Of a stretch of DNA of 64,000 nt, positions 52,109-62,904 are shown one piece after another. A program made the translations under genes and the position numbers. Origin of the DNA: Legionella maceachernii. GTDB taxonomy: Bacteria > Pseudomonadota > Gammaproteobacteria > Legionellales > Legionellaceae. The stretch lies in NCBI RefSeq assembly GCF_900167045.1, contig NZ_FUXJ01000002.1:199898-263897 (forward strand). The letters run 5' to 3'. The notes beneath the pieces were generated by a model, which worked only from the letters and a program-made list of their open reading frames with translations, made no database searches and was not told where the DNA came from. How positions within the stretch are numbered: position 1 is the stretch's first letter; each line of letters opens with the position of its first letter.

Positions 52109-54928
52109 TTATTGGCAGGCTTCGCAATCAGGGTCAAGAATAGAACACACTTTGGGTTCTTCGATTTTGACTGCGTTAAGCGCGCCATCGGTAACGGTTG
52201 ACTTCTCAGCATTACTTGCTCCTAAGCTGCGCAAGTAATACGTAGTTTTTAAACCGCGTAACCAAGCGTGTTTATACAGTTGGTCTAGTTTTTTACCGGA
52301 TGGTTTTGCCATGTAAATATTAAGTGATTGAGCTTGGTCGATCCATTTTTGTCGACGAGAAGCTGCCTCAACCAACCACATTGGATCAATCTCAAAGGCA
52401 GTGGCATAGCGGGCTTTCAATTCCGCAGGGATTCGGCTGATGGGTTGTACGCTGCCATTGAAGTATTTTAAGTCATTAACCATGACCTCATCCCAAAGAT
52501 TAAGCGCTTTTAAATCAGCAACCAAATGGGGGTTTACTACGGTGAATTCGCCGGATAAATTCGATTTCACATATAAGTTTTGGTAAGTTGGCTCAATGGA
52601 TTGGGACACACCACAGATGTTTGAAATCGTCGCTGTAGGTGCTATGGCCATCACATTGGAGTTACGCATGCCTTGAGTACGAACCTTAACCCGTAAGCTT
52701 TCCCAATCCAGGCGCTGAGAACGATCTTGCTCAAGGTATTTATCACGAGCTTGCTGTAATAAGTTGATGGAATCAATAGGTAGAATCCCTTTACTCCATA
52801 AAGACCCCTCATAACTTGAATAATTTCCTCGCTCTTTAGCCAATTCACAAGACGCTTCGATGGCATAGTAACTGATTAATTCCATCGATTCATCGGCAAA
52901 TTCAATCGCTTCCTTAGACGTGTAATCAAGCTTAAGCATGTAAAGTGCATCCTGAAATCCCATTAGCCCTAAACCCACTGGCCGGTGTTTCAAGTTTGAA
53001 TTACGCGCTTGCGGGACTGAGTAATAGTTAATGTCGATGACATTATCAAGCATGCGGATTGCGGTGCGGACGGTACGCTTTAGCATTTCGCGATCAATTT
53101 TGCCTTTTTTAATGTGTGCAGGAAGGTTAATGCTCCCTAAATTACAAACTGCAATCTCCTCGGCTGAGGTATTCAGCGTAATCTCTGTACACAGGTTAGA
53201 GCTGTGAATCACGCCTGCATGTTGCTGGGGTGAACGCAAGTTGCAAGGATCTTTAAAGGTTAGCCAGGGATGCCCCGTTTCAAATAGCATGGAAAGCATA
53301 CGTCGCCATAATTTAATAGCAGGGAAGGTTTTAACATTCTGAATTTGGCCGAGACGCGCTTTTTCTTCGTAAGCAATATAAAGTGCCTCAAAGGCTTTGC
53401 CATATTGGTCATGCAAATCGGGTACGTCATTGGGTGAAAACAAGGTCCAGTCACCTTCTTCATGAACACGTTTCATGAAAAGATCAGGAATCCACAGGGC
53501 CGTATTCATGTCATGGGTGCGACGTCGATCATCACCTGTGTTTTTACGGAGTTCGAGGAATTCTTCAACATCTCGATGCCAGCATTCAAGATAAGCACAA
53601 ACAGCACCTTTACGCTTACCCCCTTGGTTAACAGCCACTGCCGTTGCATCAGCCACATTTAAGAAGGGAACGACCCCTTGTGATTTACCATTGGTGCCCT
53701 TGATATGTGCACCCATCGCACGCACAGGTGTCCAGTCATTGCCTAATCCACCGGCAAATTTGGATAATAAAGCGTTATCCTTAATTGCACTGTAAATACC
53801 ATCGAGATCGTCGGGTACAGTCGTCAAGTAACAGCTTGATAACTGTGGTCTTACGGTACCTGAATTGAAAAGAGTAGGCGTTGAAGACATGTAATCAAAA
53901 GAGGAGAGAAGCAAGTAGAATTCAATGGCCTTCTCCTCACGATGTTGTTCACGAATAGCAAGTCCCATCGCCACACGCATGAAAAATGCTTGAGGTAATT
54001 CGTAACGAACCCCATGCTCATGAAGAAAATAGCGATCATAGAGGGTCTGTAAGCTTAAGTAAGTAAATTTCATATCACGTTGAGGTAACAACGCTTTAGC
54101 AAGCTTATCTAAATCAAATTCACCTAAGCGATGATCAAGCAAACCTTGGGCAATACCATGTGCAATATACGCTTTAAAATAAGTGGGATAGAGCGCAGCC
54201 ATTTCATCAAAGGTTGCTTCTGCTTGTATATTTAATTTGCTTAATGCTTCGGAGCGCAGGTTATCTAACAACAAGCGAGCGCTGACGTAAGTGTAGTTAG
54301 GCTCTTTTTCAACCATCGTCCGCGCAGACATGATCAGCGCCTTATGCACATCTTCTAATTTGGCTTGATTATAGAGATTACGAAGTGCATCTTTAATTAC
54401 AGGTTCTGCGGTGACATTTTCCAATTCACGACATGCCTCAGCAACGATAGTATTCACACGCGCCATATCAAGCGGTGCCAATTCACCATCGGGCATGGTG
54501 ATTAGCAAGGCCTTAGAATCACTGGCTTGTTGCTTTAGGCTGGCTTCACGCGCCTTGCGATGTTCTTCACGATAAAGGACATAAGCACGCGCAATTTTGT
54601 ATTCACCATTACGCATTAACGCCAGTTCGACTTGGTCTTGAATATCCTCAATATGGAGAGTGCCTCCACTGGGAAGTCGGCGCTTAAACGTTTGAGTAAT
54701 TTGTTGAGTGATTTCTTCAACACGCTGATGGATACGGTTGGAGGCCGCAGCATTTCCCCCTTCTTCCGCAATATAGGCTTTAGTAATGGCCACTTTAATC
54801 TTGCTGTCGTCATAAGGGACAACTTTGCCATTGCGCTTAATGGTTTTCAAGGAACCTGGGGCATTAGCGGTCAATTCCAGTTGACTTGTTTGCGATACAT
54901 CTTTTACCGGCTCTAGAATCTCAGACAT
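52109..54928 (-). CDS. nrdA: Ribonucleotide reductase class I alpha subunit with two ATP-cones
   Basis: A 939-residue catalytic subunit reducing ribonucleoside diphosphates. Two ATP-cone-like regulatory domains lie at the N-terminus: one at ~27-130 (IKRNGKVVPYDDSKIKVAI) and a second at ~145-235 (ITMPDGELAPLDMARVNTIV). Then comes the ten-stranded barrel with NLCTEITLNTSAEEIAVCNL, carrying active-site cysteine and Asn/Glu residues, and the C-terminal redox pair in CSILDPDCEACQ. Two NrdR boxes lie upstream. Confidence 0.95.
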   Translation of the reverse strand: MSEILEPVKDVSQTSQLELTANAPGSLKTIKRNGKVVPYDDSKIKVAITKAYIAEEGGNAAASNRIHQRVEEITQQITQTFKRRLPSGGTLHIEDIQDQVELALMRNGEYKIARAYVLYREEHRKAREASLKQQASDSKALLITMPDGELAPLDMARVNTIVAEACRELENVTAEPVIKDALRNLYNQAKLEDVHKALIMSARTMVEKEPNYTYVSARLLLDNLRSEALSKLNIQAEATFDEMAALYPTYFKAYIAHGIAQGLLDHRLGEFDLDKLAKALLPQRDMKFTYLSLQTLYDRYFLHEHGVRYELPQAFFMRVAMGLAIREQHREEKAIEFYLLLSSFDYMSSTPTLFNSGTVRPQLSSCYLTTVPDDLDGIYSAIKDNALLSKFAGGLGNDWTPVRAMGAHIKGTNGKSQGVVPFLNVADATAVAVNQGGKRKGAVCAYLECWHRDVEEFLELRKNTGDDRRRTHDMNTALWIPDLFMKRVHEEGDWTLFSPNDVPDLHDQYGKAFEALYIAYEEKARLGQIQNVKTFPAIKLWRRMLSMLFETGHPWLTFKDPCNLRSPQQHAGVIHSSNLCTEITLNTSAEEIAVCNLGSINLPAHIKKGKIDREMLKRTVRTAIRMLDNVIDINYYSVPQARNSNLKHRPVGLGLMGFQDALYMLKLDYTSKEAIEFADESMELISYYAIEASCELAKERGNYSSYEGSLWSKGILPIDSINLLQQARDKYLEQDRSQRLDWESLRVKVRTQGMRNSNVMAIAPTATISNICGVSQSIEPTYQNLYVKSNLSGEFTVVNPHLVADLKALNLWDEVMVNDLKYFNGSVQPISRIPAELKARYATAFEIDPMWLVEAASRRQKWIDQAQSLNIYMAKPSGKKLDQLYKHAWLRGLKTTYYLRSLGASNAEKSTVTDGALNAVKIEEPKVCSILDPDCEACQ

Positions 54929-55029
54929 ATTTTCTCCACGAAGGTGTTGTTATAACTCATTTCATTCCATGAAAGGAGGAGCGTCATACCAAAAACTGAT
55001 TCTCATATCTTAAGTATAGCTTACCAAAA

Positions 55030-55045
55030 ACACAATATATTGTGA
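55030..55045. promoter_or_regulatory. NrdR box 1 upstream of nrdA
   Basis: ACACAATATATTGTGA is almost identical to the NrdR consensus ACACWATATATWGTGT. NrdR represses ribonucleotide reductase genes when dATP is high. Confidence 0.85.
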
Positions 55046-55060
55046 TTAAAAAATTTTTAA

Positions 55061-55076
55061 TCCTATATATTGTGTT
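55061..55076. promoter_or_regulatory. NrdR box 2 upstream of nrdA
   Basis: TCCTATATATTGTGTT matches the right half of the NrdR consensus, 31 bases (three helical turns) from box 1, the usual tandem spacing. The remaining gap up to 55251 shows no gene. Confidence 0.75.
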
Positions 55077-55251
55077 TTTAAGCTGAGGTCAAGGGAATAA
55101 ATTTGGGAAAACCTGTGGATAATTTGTGGAGTTTTTATGATTTTAAAAATCAAGGTATATTAATTTACCACATTGTAGCTACTTAGTAAGTTCGAACAAC
55201 CTCATTTCAAATGACGGTCAAGCATCTTTTCAATTAAGAATAGGGTACGCG

Positions 55252-56031
55252 TTAGTGATGTTTTCTTACAATCACTGCATCGCTTACATTAGAAAAACCG
55301 TGGACTTCGAGTTGAAAAGAACCTACTTTAGCGTGTAATTGACTTGAGCTACCTCCATCAAGATTAAGGGCATTTTCACAATTAAGTGGCTGTGCTTTCA
55401 TAATTTGAGCTAATTCCGTGGTAGATAAAGGCAAATTATCAGTAACTAAAAGGATGACACGACCATCATGAGTAATGCATAAAGCCGAGCGCTCAGCCCT
55501 TCCTGGTTTTAGAGGTGGAATGCGATTGTTAATTAATAATCTTGGACCGCTTTGAATCGCAAAATCAATTTGGCTGCTAGGACGATATTGACTAATGTTG
55601 GTTAAATAAGCCTTTTGATTTTTAATATAAAAAATTCCCCACCAACTGATATTTTTGGCAGGACTGTGCTGTCGCTTATCATAAATTCTTAAGCCAAGTG
55701 GTTTGTAATTATTATCAAAGAATCCGCCATTTATCGCCAATAATGCGTTGCTGTGTTGTGCATATTCATCAACCGAAGCATGCTCACGCGATAACTCTTT
55801 GGCAGAGATGAGTGATAATTCATTCTCTTTTAAATCAATGCGGAAGGCATGGATATGTGACCAAGGGGTAAGGAAATTGCCATCCAGATCTTGATACTCA
55901 ATGCCGGGTGCAAGTGTTCGCCAGTCTTCCGCGCAGTAGATATAAGTTGCGGAAAGCAATAATAAGACAGTCATAAAAATTTGGAAGACGCGGGTCAGCC
56001 ATTTTAAAGAAACAATGGTTTGCCTGGGCAT
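55252..56031 (-). CDS. Exported phosphodiester-glycosidase-like protein (NAGPA domain)
   Basis: A 259-residue protein with an N-terminal hydrophobic segment (VFQIFMTVLLLLSATYIYC) and a NAGPA/DUF2233 domain: IEYQDLDGNFLTPWSHIHAF, LLAINGGFFDNNYKPLGLRI, and ALNLDGGSSSQLH with the conserved NxDGGGS-like motif. Relatives cleave phosphodiester-linked sugars such as GlcNAc-1-P esters or act in envelope glycan metabolism; the substrate here is unknown. It diverges from pmbA with overlapping 5' regions. Confidence 0.8.
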   Translation of the reverse strand: MPRQTIVSLKWLTRVFQIFMTVLLLLSATYIYCAEDWRTLAPGIEYQDLDGNFLTPWSHIHAFRIDLKENELSLISAKELSREHASVDEYAQHSNALLAINGGFFDNNYKPLGLRIYDKRQHSPAKNISWWGIFYIKNQKAYLTNISQYRPSSQIDFAIQSGPRLLINNRIPPLKPGRAERSALCITHDGRVILLVTDNLPLSTTELAQIMKAQPLNCENALNLDGGSSSQLHAKVGSFQLEVHGFSNVSDAVIVRKHH

Positions 56032-56077
56032 ATTAATCTTGTATCCTTATAACAAACTTGATAGCGGCAGAACCACC

Positions 56078-57436
56078 ATGCGAACATTACCGGAAAATAA
56101 CAATAGAGTAGTAACTAAGTCAACCAAGAATTTAGCTGAATTAATGCAAGACGTTTTAGCTCGAGCACGTGCTAAAGGAGCAACCGATGCAATGGTTTCT
56201 GTAAATCATGATAGCGGTTATTCTGTTGATGTGCGAATGGGCGAAGTTGAAACAGTGGCTTTTAGTGAAGATAAAGGAGTGAGCTTAGTTGTTTATATCG
56301 GGCATCGAAAAGGGGGGGCGAGCAGCACAGACACTTCCTCTGCGGCCCTGGATACACTGGTTAATGCAGCGTACGATATTGCCCGCGTGAGTGCTGAAGA
56401 TCCTTGCTTTGGCCTCGCTGACCGCGAATTAATGACCAACCATTATCCTGATTTGGATCTTTTTCATCCTTGGGAGATTGAGCCTCCACAAGCCATAGAG
56501 CAAGCATTAAGCTGTGAAGCGCAAGCATTATCGTTAGATAAACGCATTTCTAACTCAGACGGGGTTAATTTTTCGACTTATCAGTTTTGCCATGGGTTTG
56601 CAAATACTTATGGGGGTGAAGGAATTATCCAAAGTACCCGCCACAGTATAAGCTGTTCGCTGATTGCAAAAAAAGGCAAATCGATGCAGCGCGATTATGA
56701 CTACACCACTGCAAGAAATCCCAATCAACTAGCCTCCTTAGAGTTGCTAGCAAGAACTGCCGTTGAAAGAACAACGAGCCGGTTAGGCGCTAAAAAAATA
56801 AAAACTCAAAAAGTGCCAGTTCTGTTTTCATCACGCGTTTCTAGTAGTCTTTTTTCAAGTTTTATTAGCGCAATTAATGGGGCTAATTTATATCGCAAAA
56901 ATTCGTTTTTATTGGATTCCATTGGGCAGCAAGTATTTCCCAACGCATTTAAAATTTATGAGCAGCCGTATCTTCTGGGTGCTTTAGGGAGCTCTCCTTT
57001 TGACGGTGAAGGCGTGCCCACCCGAAATAATATTTTTGTCGAGGACGGTAGAATTCATCAATACGTTTTAGGCAGTTATTCAGCCCGTCGATTAGGGTTA
57101 AAAACAACGGCTAATAGTGGTGGTGTTTTTAATTTAACAATTGATTCTAATGCTGGTGATTTACAAGAATTACTGCAAAAAATGGATAAAGGTTTACTGG
57201 TCACCGAATTAATGGGGCAGGGTGTCAATGGGCTAACGGGTGATTATTCGCGTGGGGCAGCGGGATTTTGGGTCGAAAACGGCAAAATCCAATACCCAGT
57301 TGAAGAAATAACCATCGCCAGCAATTTGAAGGATATGTTTAAAGCCATCACGGCGGTGGGTAATGATATAAATCCTAATATTTCCACACGTTGTGGTTCG
57401 GTGTTGATCGAAGAAATGATGGTGGCAGGGCATTGA
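56078..57436 (+). CDS. pmbA: PmbA/TldE, metalloprotease partner of TldD
   Basis: A 452-residue TldD/PmbA family protein. LLQKMDKGLLVTELMGQGVN, YSRGAAGFWVENGKIQYPVE and VSVNHDSGYSVDVRMGEVE are family signatures. PmbA with TldD forms a periplasm-independent cytosolic protease that matures microcins such as MccB17 and degrades CcdA. ATG 56078 (MRTLPENN) is taken as start because residues upstream lie in the divergent promoter region. tldD is not in the window. Confidence 0.93.
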   Translation: MRTLPENNNRVVTKSTKNLAELMQDVLARARAKGATDAMVSVNHDSGYSVDVRMGEVETVAFSEDKGVSLVVYIGHRKGGASSTDTSSAALDTLVNAAYDIARVSAEDPCFGLADRELMTNHYPDLDLFHPWEIEPPQAIEQALSCEAQALSLDKRISNSDGVNFSTYQFCHGFANTYGGEGIIQSTRHSISCSLIAKKGKSMQRDYDYTTARNPNQLASLELLARTAVERTTSRLGAKKIKTQKVPVLFSSRVSSSLFSSFISAINGANLYRKNSFLLDSIGQQVFPNAFKIYEQPYLLGALGSSPFDGEGVPTRNNIFVEDGRIHQYVLGSYSARRLGLKTTANSGGVFNLTIDSNAGDLQELLQKMDKGLLVTELMGQGVNGLTGDYSRGAAGFWVENGKIQYPVEEITIASNLKDMFKAITAVGNDINPNISTRCGSVLIEEMMVAGH

Positions 57437-57466
57437 GGGCTACGTTACAGGCTTAAACCTTTTCCA

Positions 57467-57496
57467 CGTCCCGCAGACAATCGGTGAAACGGGACG
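57467..57496 (+). terminator. Hairpin after pmbA (possible terminator)
   Basis: CGTCCCG and CGGGACG form a seven-base stem with a sixteen-base loop, 30 bases after the pmbA stop. No U-run follows, so termination would be factor-dependent if at all. Confidence 0.4.
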
Positions 57497-57616
57497 CGAA
57501 GAAGGCGTATTATGCTATTTAGATTGTAGTCTGGGGATGCAGCGTAATGAGGAATCTACACCACGAAACCCGGTGCTTCACCTCGGCTACCACATTCAAT
57601 ATAAAGACCTGGGCTG

Positions 57617-57838
57617 TTAACCTTTATCGCGAAAAATAATACGTCCTTTAGTTAAGTCATAAGGAGTTAACTCCACCTTTACTTTATCACCGGTAAGGAT
57701 GCGAATGTAATTTTTTCGCATGCGGCCAGAAATATGGGCTGTTACAATATGGCCGTTTTCCAATTCCACGCGAAACATGGTGTTTGGAAGGGTATCAATA
57801 ACTGTACCCAGCATCTCAATGTGATCTTCTTTTGCCAT
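57617..57838 (-). CDS. infA: Translation initiation factor IF-1
   Basis: A 73-residue S1-like OB-fold protein beginning [20 protein letters not shown], with the conserved [20 protein letters not shown] and [10 protein letters not shown]. Length and sequence are those of bacterial IF-1, which binds the ribosomal A site during initiation. It is the last of three minus-strand genes trxB, aat and infA, in the gammaproteobacterial order. Confidence 0.97.
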   Translation of the reverse strand: MAKEDHIEMLGTVIDTLPNTMFRVELENGHIVTAHISGRMRKNYIRILTGDKVKVELTPYDLTKGRIIFRDKG

Positions 57839-57928
57839 GAGTCTCTCAAAAAAATAGTCCGAAGAAATCGCAGATAGTGCACTAAATTAGAGAAAATGGC
57901 AATGGCGTATCAACGGGAGTCATTTTAT

Positions 57929-58621
57929 TCACGAAGAAGCGCTCCAAAGGCCCGGCTGAGTAGGATGATTTAACGTTTTTTCTAAAAGATGAAGGAATTT
58001 GCGCCGAGGCATGACTTCCGCACCAAGACTTTGTAAATGCGTCGTTGGTAATTGGCAATCAATAAAATCAAATTGCCAGGACATCAATGTCAGACAAAGA
58101 TAATATAAGGCCATTTTGGAGGCATCTCTCTGACAATGAAACATTGACTCACCAAAAAAGGCATGGCCAAGACTGAGCCCATATAATCCCCCCACGAGCT
58201 TTTGTTCGGACCATATTTCAAAAGAATGCGCATACCCCATGATGTGCAGAGCCGTGTAAGCGTCTTGCATTTCGTCCGTTATCCAAGTGTGGTTTGTTCG
58301 GCCTCCTAATTGTGCACAAGAAGAAATGACTTCAGTAAAAGCCTTATCAATGGTGAATAAATGGGGTTTTTTCAATGATTGTTTTAAGCTGCGGGATAAT
58401 TTGAAGTGATTGGGTTTTAAAATAAGTCTAGGATCAGGTGACCACCAGAGAATAGGGCTACCAGGTTCAAACCAAGGGAAAATACCTTGTTTGTAGGCGG
58501 ATAAGAGACGCTGTGGCGCTAAATCGCCCCCAATGGCAACTAACCCATAAGCGTCACTTTGTTCAGGGTTTGGAAAGCTTAAATCATCCTGTGCCAGTAA
58601 TCTTGGAGGGGAAATGGTCAA
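57929..58621 (-). CDS. aat: Leucyl/phenylalanyl-tRNA-protein transferase
   Basis: A 230-residue GNAT-fold transferase with GLVAIGGDLAPQRLLSAYKQ, GIFPWFEPGSPILWWSPDPR, NHTWITDEMQDAY and GGLYGLSLGHAFFGESMFH. It adds Leu or Phe to N-terminal Lys/Arg for ClpAP degradation (N-degron pathway). Located ~90 bases upstream of infA. Confidence 0.95.
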   Translation of the reverse strand: MTISPPRLLAQDDLSFPNPEQSDAYGLVAIGGDLAPQRLLSAYKQGIFPWFEPGSPILWWSPDPRLILKPNHFKLSRSLKQSLKKPHLFTIDKAFTEVISSCAQLGGRTNHTWITDEMQDAYTALHIMGYAHSFEIWSEQKLVGGLYGLSLGHAFFGESMFHCQRDASKMALYYLCLTLMSWQFDFIDCQLPTTHLQSLGAEVMPRRKFLHLLEKTLNHPTQPGLWSASS

Positions 58622-58763
58622 TCTCCTTCTACATTAATGGCTGAGCAGGTTGAGCCTTGGCTCAACATTGGACTCTGCTTAAACCGGTTGTTTTGTTGGC
58701 TAAGGCCCAGCCCCTGTCATCTTAGGTTTTGCGGAGGATTCCCGAACCTGGTGTCAGTAATGG

Positions 58764-59777
<1,014 letters not shown>

Positions 59778-59851
59778 TTAAAATGCTATTTTTGGTCTAG
59801 CATTTTGAAAGATCACGGGTATATGCCAAAATAGCACACATTTAAATACCT

Positions 59852-62293
59852 ATGGGGAAACAACAAGTGGGTAAACAGGCAAAAAATTCGAAGAAAAACT
59901 TGCCCCCTTTTTTTATCAAACGGATAAGTGAAGGGAGTTTTATCCTCATTGCTGCCTGTGCTTTGTTTGTTTTACTGTCCTTAAGTAGTTACGAATTAAG
60001 TGATCCCAGTTGGTCGCATGTGAATAAAGCAAACTCCGAAGTGGCTAATGCGGGAGGGCAGGTCGGGGCCTATATCGCTGATACATTTTACTTCATGTTT
60101 GGTTATTTTGCTTTTCTTTTACCCGTATGCATTGCCTACATTGCCTGGCTCGTTCTAAAAGATCATCGCGCTTTAAAAATGGTAAATAAATCCGCAATTG
60201 GCTTAAGGGCTAGCGGTTTAATTTTTTTAATGATTGGTGGTTGTGGTTTATTAAGCTTAGAGCCACAAATTGAGCCATTGGATGCCTATCATAATGCGGG
60301 TGGTGTGCTCGGCAGCTTTGTTTCTGAGGGATTTGAATATGCTTTAAATATGCAGGGAGCAACGTTGCTTTTATTCGCTATTCTCTTAGTAGGAATAACC
60401 CTGTTAACTGGGCTGTCGTGGATTCTTGCTGTTGAATCGCTCGGTTCTTATGCGTTAGCTTTTTGCCATTGGATCATACGCAACGTCATTGCTAGCTCTC
60501 GCCTAATTAGGGCCAAAATAAAGCGTAATAAAAAACCTGAACAGCCAAAAATTACACATAAGTCAGAGCCGAAACTTCCTGGCATTAAAAAAGAAAACAC
60601 GATTAATCCTGCGAAAGAAAAAGCAGTACCCCTATTAATACCCACTGGCAACACGGAAACAATGACTCCTGCTGTTGTCCCTGTCATCATGCCAACGATT
60701 GCACCACCGGCAATAGCTCCTACCGCACCTGTCTTAAAGCCTGCAAAAGAGAGTGTGAAAGAAATTCGGACACCGAAAGTTTCCTCTCAAGCAGTGGGCA
60801 GCTTACCCTCCTTAAGCCTGCTGGATAAAGGACAACCTGGAAAAGCAATGGGAGGATATACGCATCAAGAGTTAGAGTCTTTGTCACGTGAAGTTGAGCA
60901 GCATTTGTTGGATTTTGGTATTCAAGCGGATGTGGTTGCTGTACATCCTGGGCCGGTTATTACGCGATTTGAATTGCAGTTAGCAGCAGGTATTAAAGTC
61001 TCAAAACTTTCCGCATTGGCAAAAGACTTGGCACGCTCTTTATCCGTGACCAGTGTGCGAGTGGTGGAGGTGATTCCAGGAAAAACGGTAGTTGGTTTGG
61101 AGTTACCCAATCAGCATCGAGATATGGTTCGCCTATCTGAAGTGCTCTCGGCAGACGTGTACCAACAAGCTCACTCTCCACTTACCTTAGCATTAGGGGT
61201 GGATATCGCGGGTCATCCAATGGTAGTCGACTTAGCAAAAATGCCGCATTTACTTGTTGCAGGAACAACGGGTTCCGGAAAATCGGTTGGTATTAATGCG
61301 ATGATTCTAAGCCTTTTATTTAAGTCTACGCCTCAAGAAGTGCGATTAATTATGGTCGATCCCAAAATGCTGGAGTTATCCGTTTACGACGGTATACCGC
61401 ATTTGCTAACTCCCGTTGTCACTGACATGAAAGAGGCGGCCTCTGCATTGCGTTGGTGTGTAGGGGAAATGGAGAGACGGTACCGTTTGATGGCATCGCT
61501 CGGGGTACGAAATCTAGCAGGATTTAATGCAAAAATTACGGAATCGGCAGCAAGAGGGGAACCATTACTTGATCCTTTATGGAAGCCAATAGACTCCATG
61601 AGTGAGGTTGCACCTGAATTACAGCCATTGCCTTATATCGTAGTCGTTATCGATGAATTAGCAGATATGATGATGGTAGTGGGTAAGAAAGTAGAGCAGC
61701 TCATTGCCCGTATAGCACAGAAAGCGCGCGCAGCAGGTATCCACTTGATCTTAGCAACACAACGGCCTTCGGTGGATGTATTAACGGGATTAATTAAGTC
61801 AAATATTCCCACGCGAATATCCTTTCAGGTTTCTTCGAAAATTGATTCTCGCACTATCCTTGATCAACAAGGTGCTGAGCAATTATTAGGACATGGGGAT
61901 ATGTTGTATTTAGCCCCTGGAAGTGGAGCGCCATTACGTGTGCATGGCGCCTTTGTGGATGATAAAGAAGTGCATCGCATTGCTGATGATTGGCGTGCAC
62001 GCGGTGAACCTGAATACATTGATGAAATCACTAAAATTATTAATGACGGTGAGGGGAGTGGGTTTGGTGACGAAGGAGGACCAGACACCGAGGAGGCTGA
62101 TCCGCTTTATGATCAAGCGGTGGAGTTTGTCATTCAAACAAGAAAAGCGAGCATTTCAGCAGTGCAGCGCCGTTTAAAAATAGGGTATAACCGCGCAGCG
62201 CGTTTAATCGAAGAAATGGAGCGAACGGGTATTGTTGGGCCTTTAGACGGGGGCTTTAGAGATGTATTGGTGTCTACAGTAACAGAGGATTAA
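59852..62293 (+). CDS. ftsK: DNA translocase FtsK
   Basis: An 813-residue septal DNA pump. Four or five transmembrane helices lie in the first ~190 residues, a Pro/Ala-rich linker at ~220-310, and the RecA-like motor with Walker [16 protein letters not shown] and Walker [16 protein letters not shown]. The C-terminal winged-helix gamma domain ([20 protein letters not shown]) reads KOPS-type sequences. It acts in chromosome dimer resolution at division. lolA follows after two bases. Confidence 0.96.
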   Translation: MGKQQVGKQAKNSKKNLPPFFIKRISEGSFILIAACALFVLLSLSSYELSDPSWSHVNKANSEVANAGGQVGAYIADTFYFMFGYFAFLLPVCIAYIAWLVLKDHRALKMVNKSAIGLRASGLIFLMIGGCGLLSLEPQIEPLDAYHNAGGVLGSFVSEGFEYALNMQGATLLLFAILLVGITLLTGLSWILAVESLGSYALAFCHWIIRNVIASSRLIRAKIKRNKKPEQPKITHKSEPKLPGIKKENTINPAKEKAVPLLIPTGNTETMTPAVVPVIMPTIAPPAIAPTAPVLKPAKESVKEIRTPKVSSQAVGSLPSLSLLDKGQPGKAMGGYTHQELESLSREVEQHLLDFGIQADVVAVHPGPVITRFELQLAAGIKVSKLSALAKDLARSLSVTSVRVVEVIPGKTVVGLELPNQHRDMVRLSEVLSADVYQQAHSPLTLALGVDIAGHPMVVDLAKMPHLLVAGTTGSGKSVGINAMILSLLFKSTPQEVRLIMVDPKMLELSVYDGIPHLLTPVVTDMKEAASALRWCVGEMERRYRLMASLGVRNLAGFNAKITESAARGEPLLDPLWKPIDSMSEVAPELQPLPYIVVVIDELADMMMVVGKKVEQLIARIAQKARAAGIHLILATQRPSVDVLTGLIKSNIPTRISFQVSSKIDSRTILDQQGAEQLLGHGDMLYLAPGSGAPLRVHGAFVDDKEVHRIADDWRARGEPEYIDEITKIINDGEGSGFGDEGGPDTEEADPLYDQAVEFVIQTRKASISAVQRRLKIGYNRAARLIEEMERTGIVGPLDGGFRDVLVSTVTED

Positions 62294-62295
62294 AA

Positions 62296-62904
62296 ATGAG
62301 AAAAGTTGTCCTATTCCTATTTATTATATTTACTCACGCTGCTTTTTGCGAATCCGCTGCAGACACTTTGCAAGCCAAACTCAATGCGATGCGCAGCTTA
62401 ACGGCGAATTTTAAGCAAATTGTGAAAACCAGAGAACGAGAAATATCCCGTTCCTCAGGTACCATGGCATTAGAGCGCCCTGGCCGTTTTCGTTGGCAAA
62501 CGAAAGAGCCGATGGAGCAGCTCGTTGTGGCCGATGGACAAAAAATATGGGTTTATGACGTTGATTTAGAGCAAGTGACTGTAAAAAAACAGGATGCGGG
62601 CTTAGAAGGCACAGCTGCATTATTTTTAAGTGGTTACGATAACACGGTGACACGCGATTTTGAGGTGAGTGAAAAAATTTCTGGGGCACAGCAAGCTTAT
62701 GATTTGCGCTCTAAATCCAATAAAGCCAATTTTCAACGGCTTAAATTAATTTTTACACAAAATGAATTGAGTACCATCGAAATGTTTGATCAACTAGGCC
62801 AACATACCATTGTTTATCTATCCAATGTCAAAGCTAACCCTAAAGTGGCAACCAGCTTATTTCAATTTAAGCCTCCTAAGGGGACAGACGTGGTTCAACA
62901 ATGA
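62296..62904 (+). CDS. lolA: Outer-membrane lipoprotein carrier protein LolA
   Basis: A 202-residue periplasmic carrier with signal peptide VVLFLFIIFTHAAFCES. The mature chain carries LQAKLNAMRSLTANFKQIV, RPGRFRWQTKEPMEQLVVAD and IWVYDVDLEQVTVKKQD, the LolA family pattern. It ferries lipoproteins from LolCDE to the outer membrane. The ftsK-lolA-rarA order is widely conserved. Its stop overlaps the rarA start (ATGA). Confidence 0.94.
   Translation: MRKVVLFLFIIFTHAAFCESAADTLQAKLNAMRSLTANFKQIVKTREREISRSSGTMALERPGRFRWQTKEPMEQLVVADGQKIWVYDVDLEQVTVKKQDAGLEGTAALFLSGYDNTVTRDFEVSEKISGAQQAYDLRSKSNKANFQRLKLIFTQNELSTIEMFDQLGQHTIVYLSNVKANPKVATSLFQFKPPKGTDVVQQ

Noticed and set aside
58621-58763. tRNA gene between aat and trxB
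   Set aside because: There is only a short GTTGAGCC/GGCTCAAC hairpin, with no cloverleaf or TTCRA arm.
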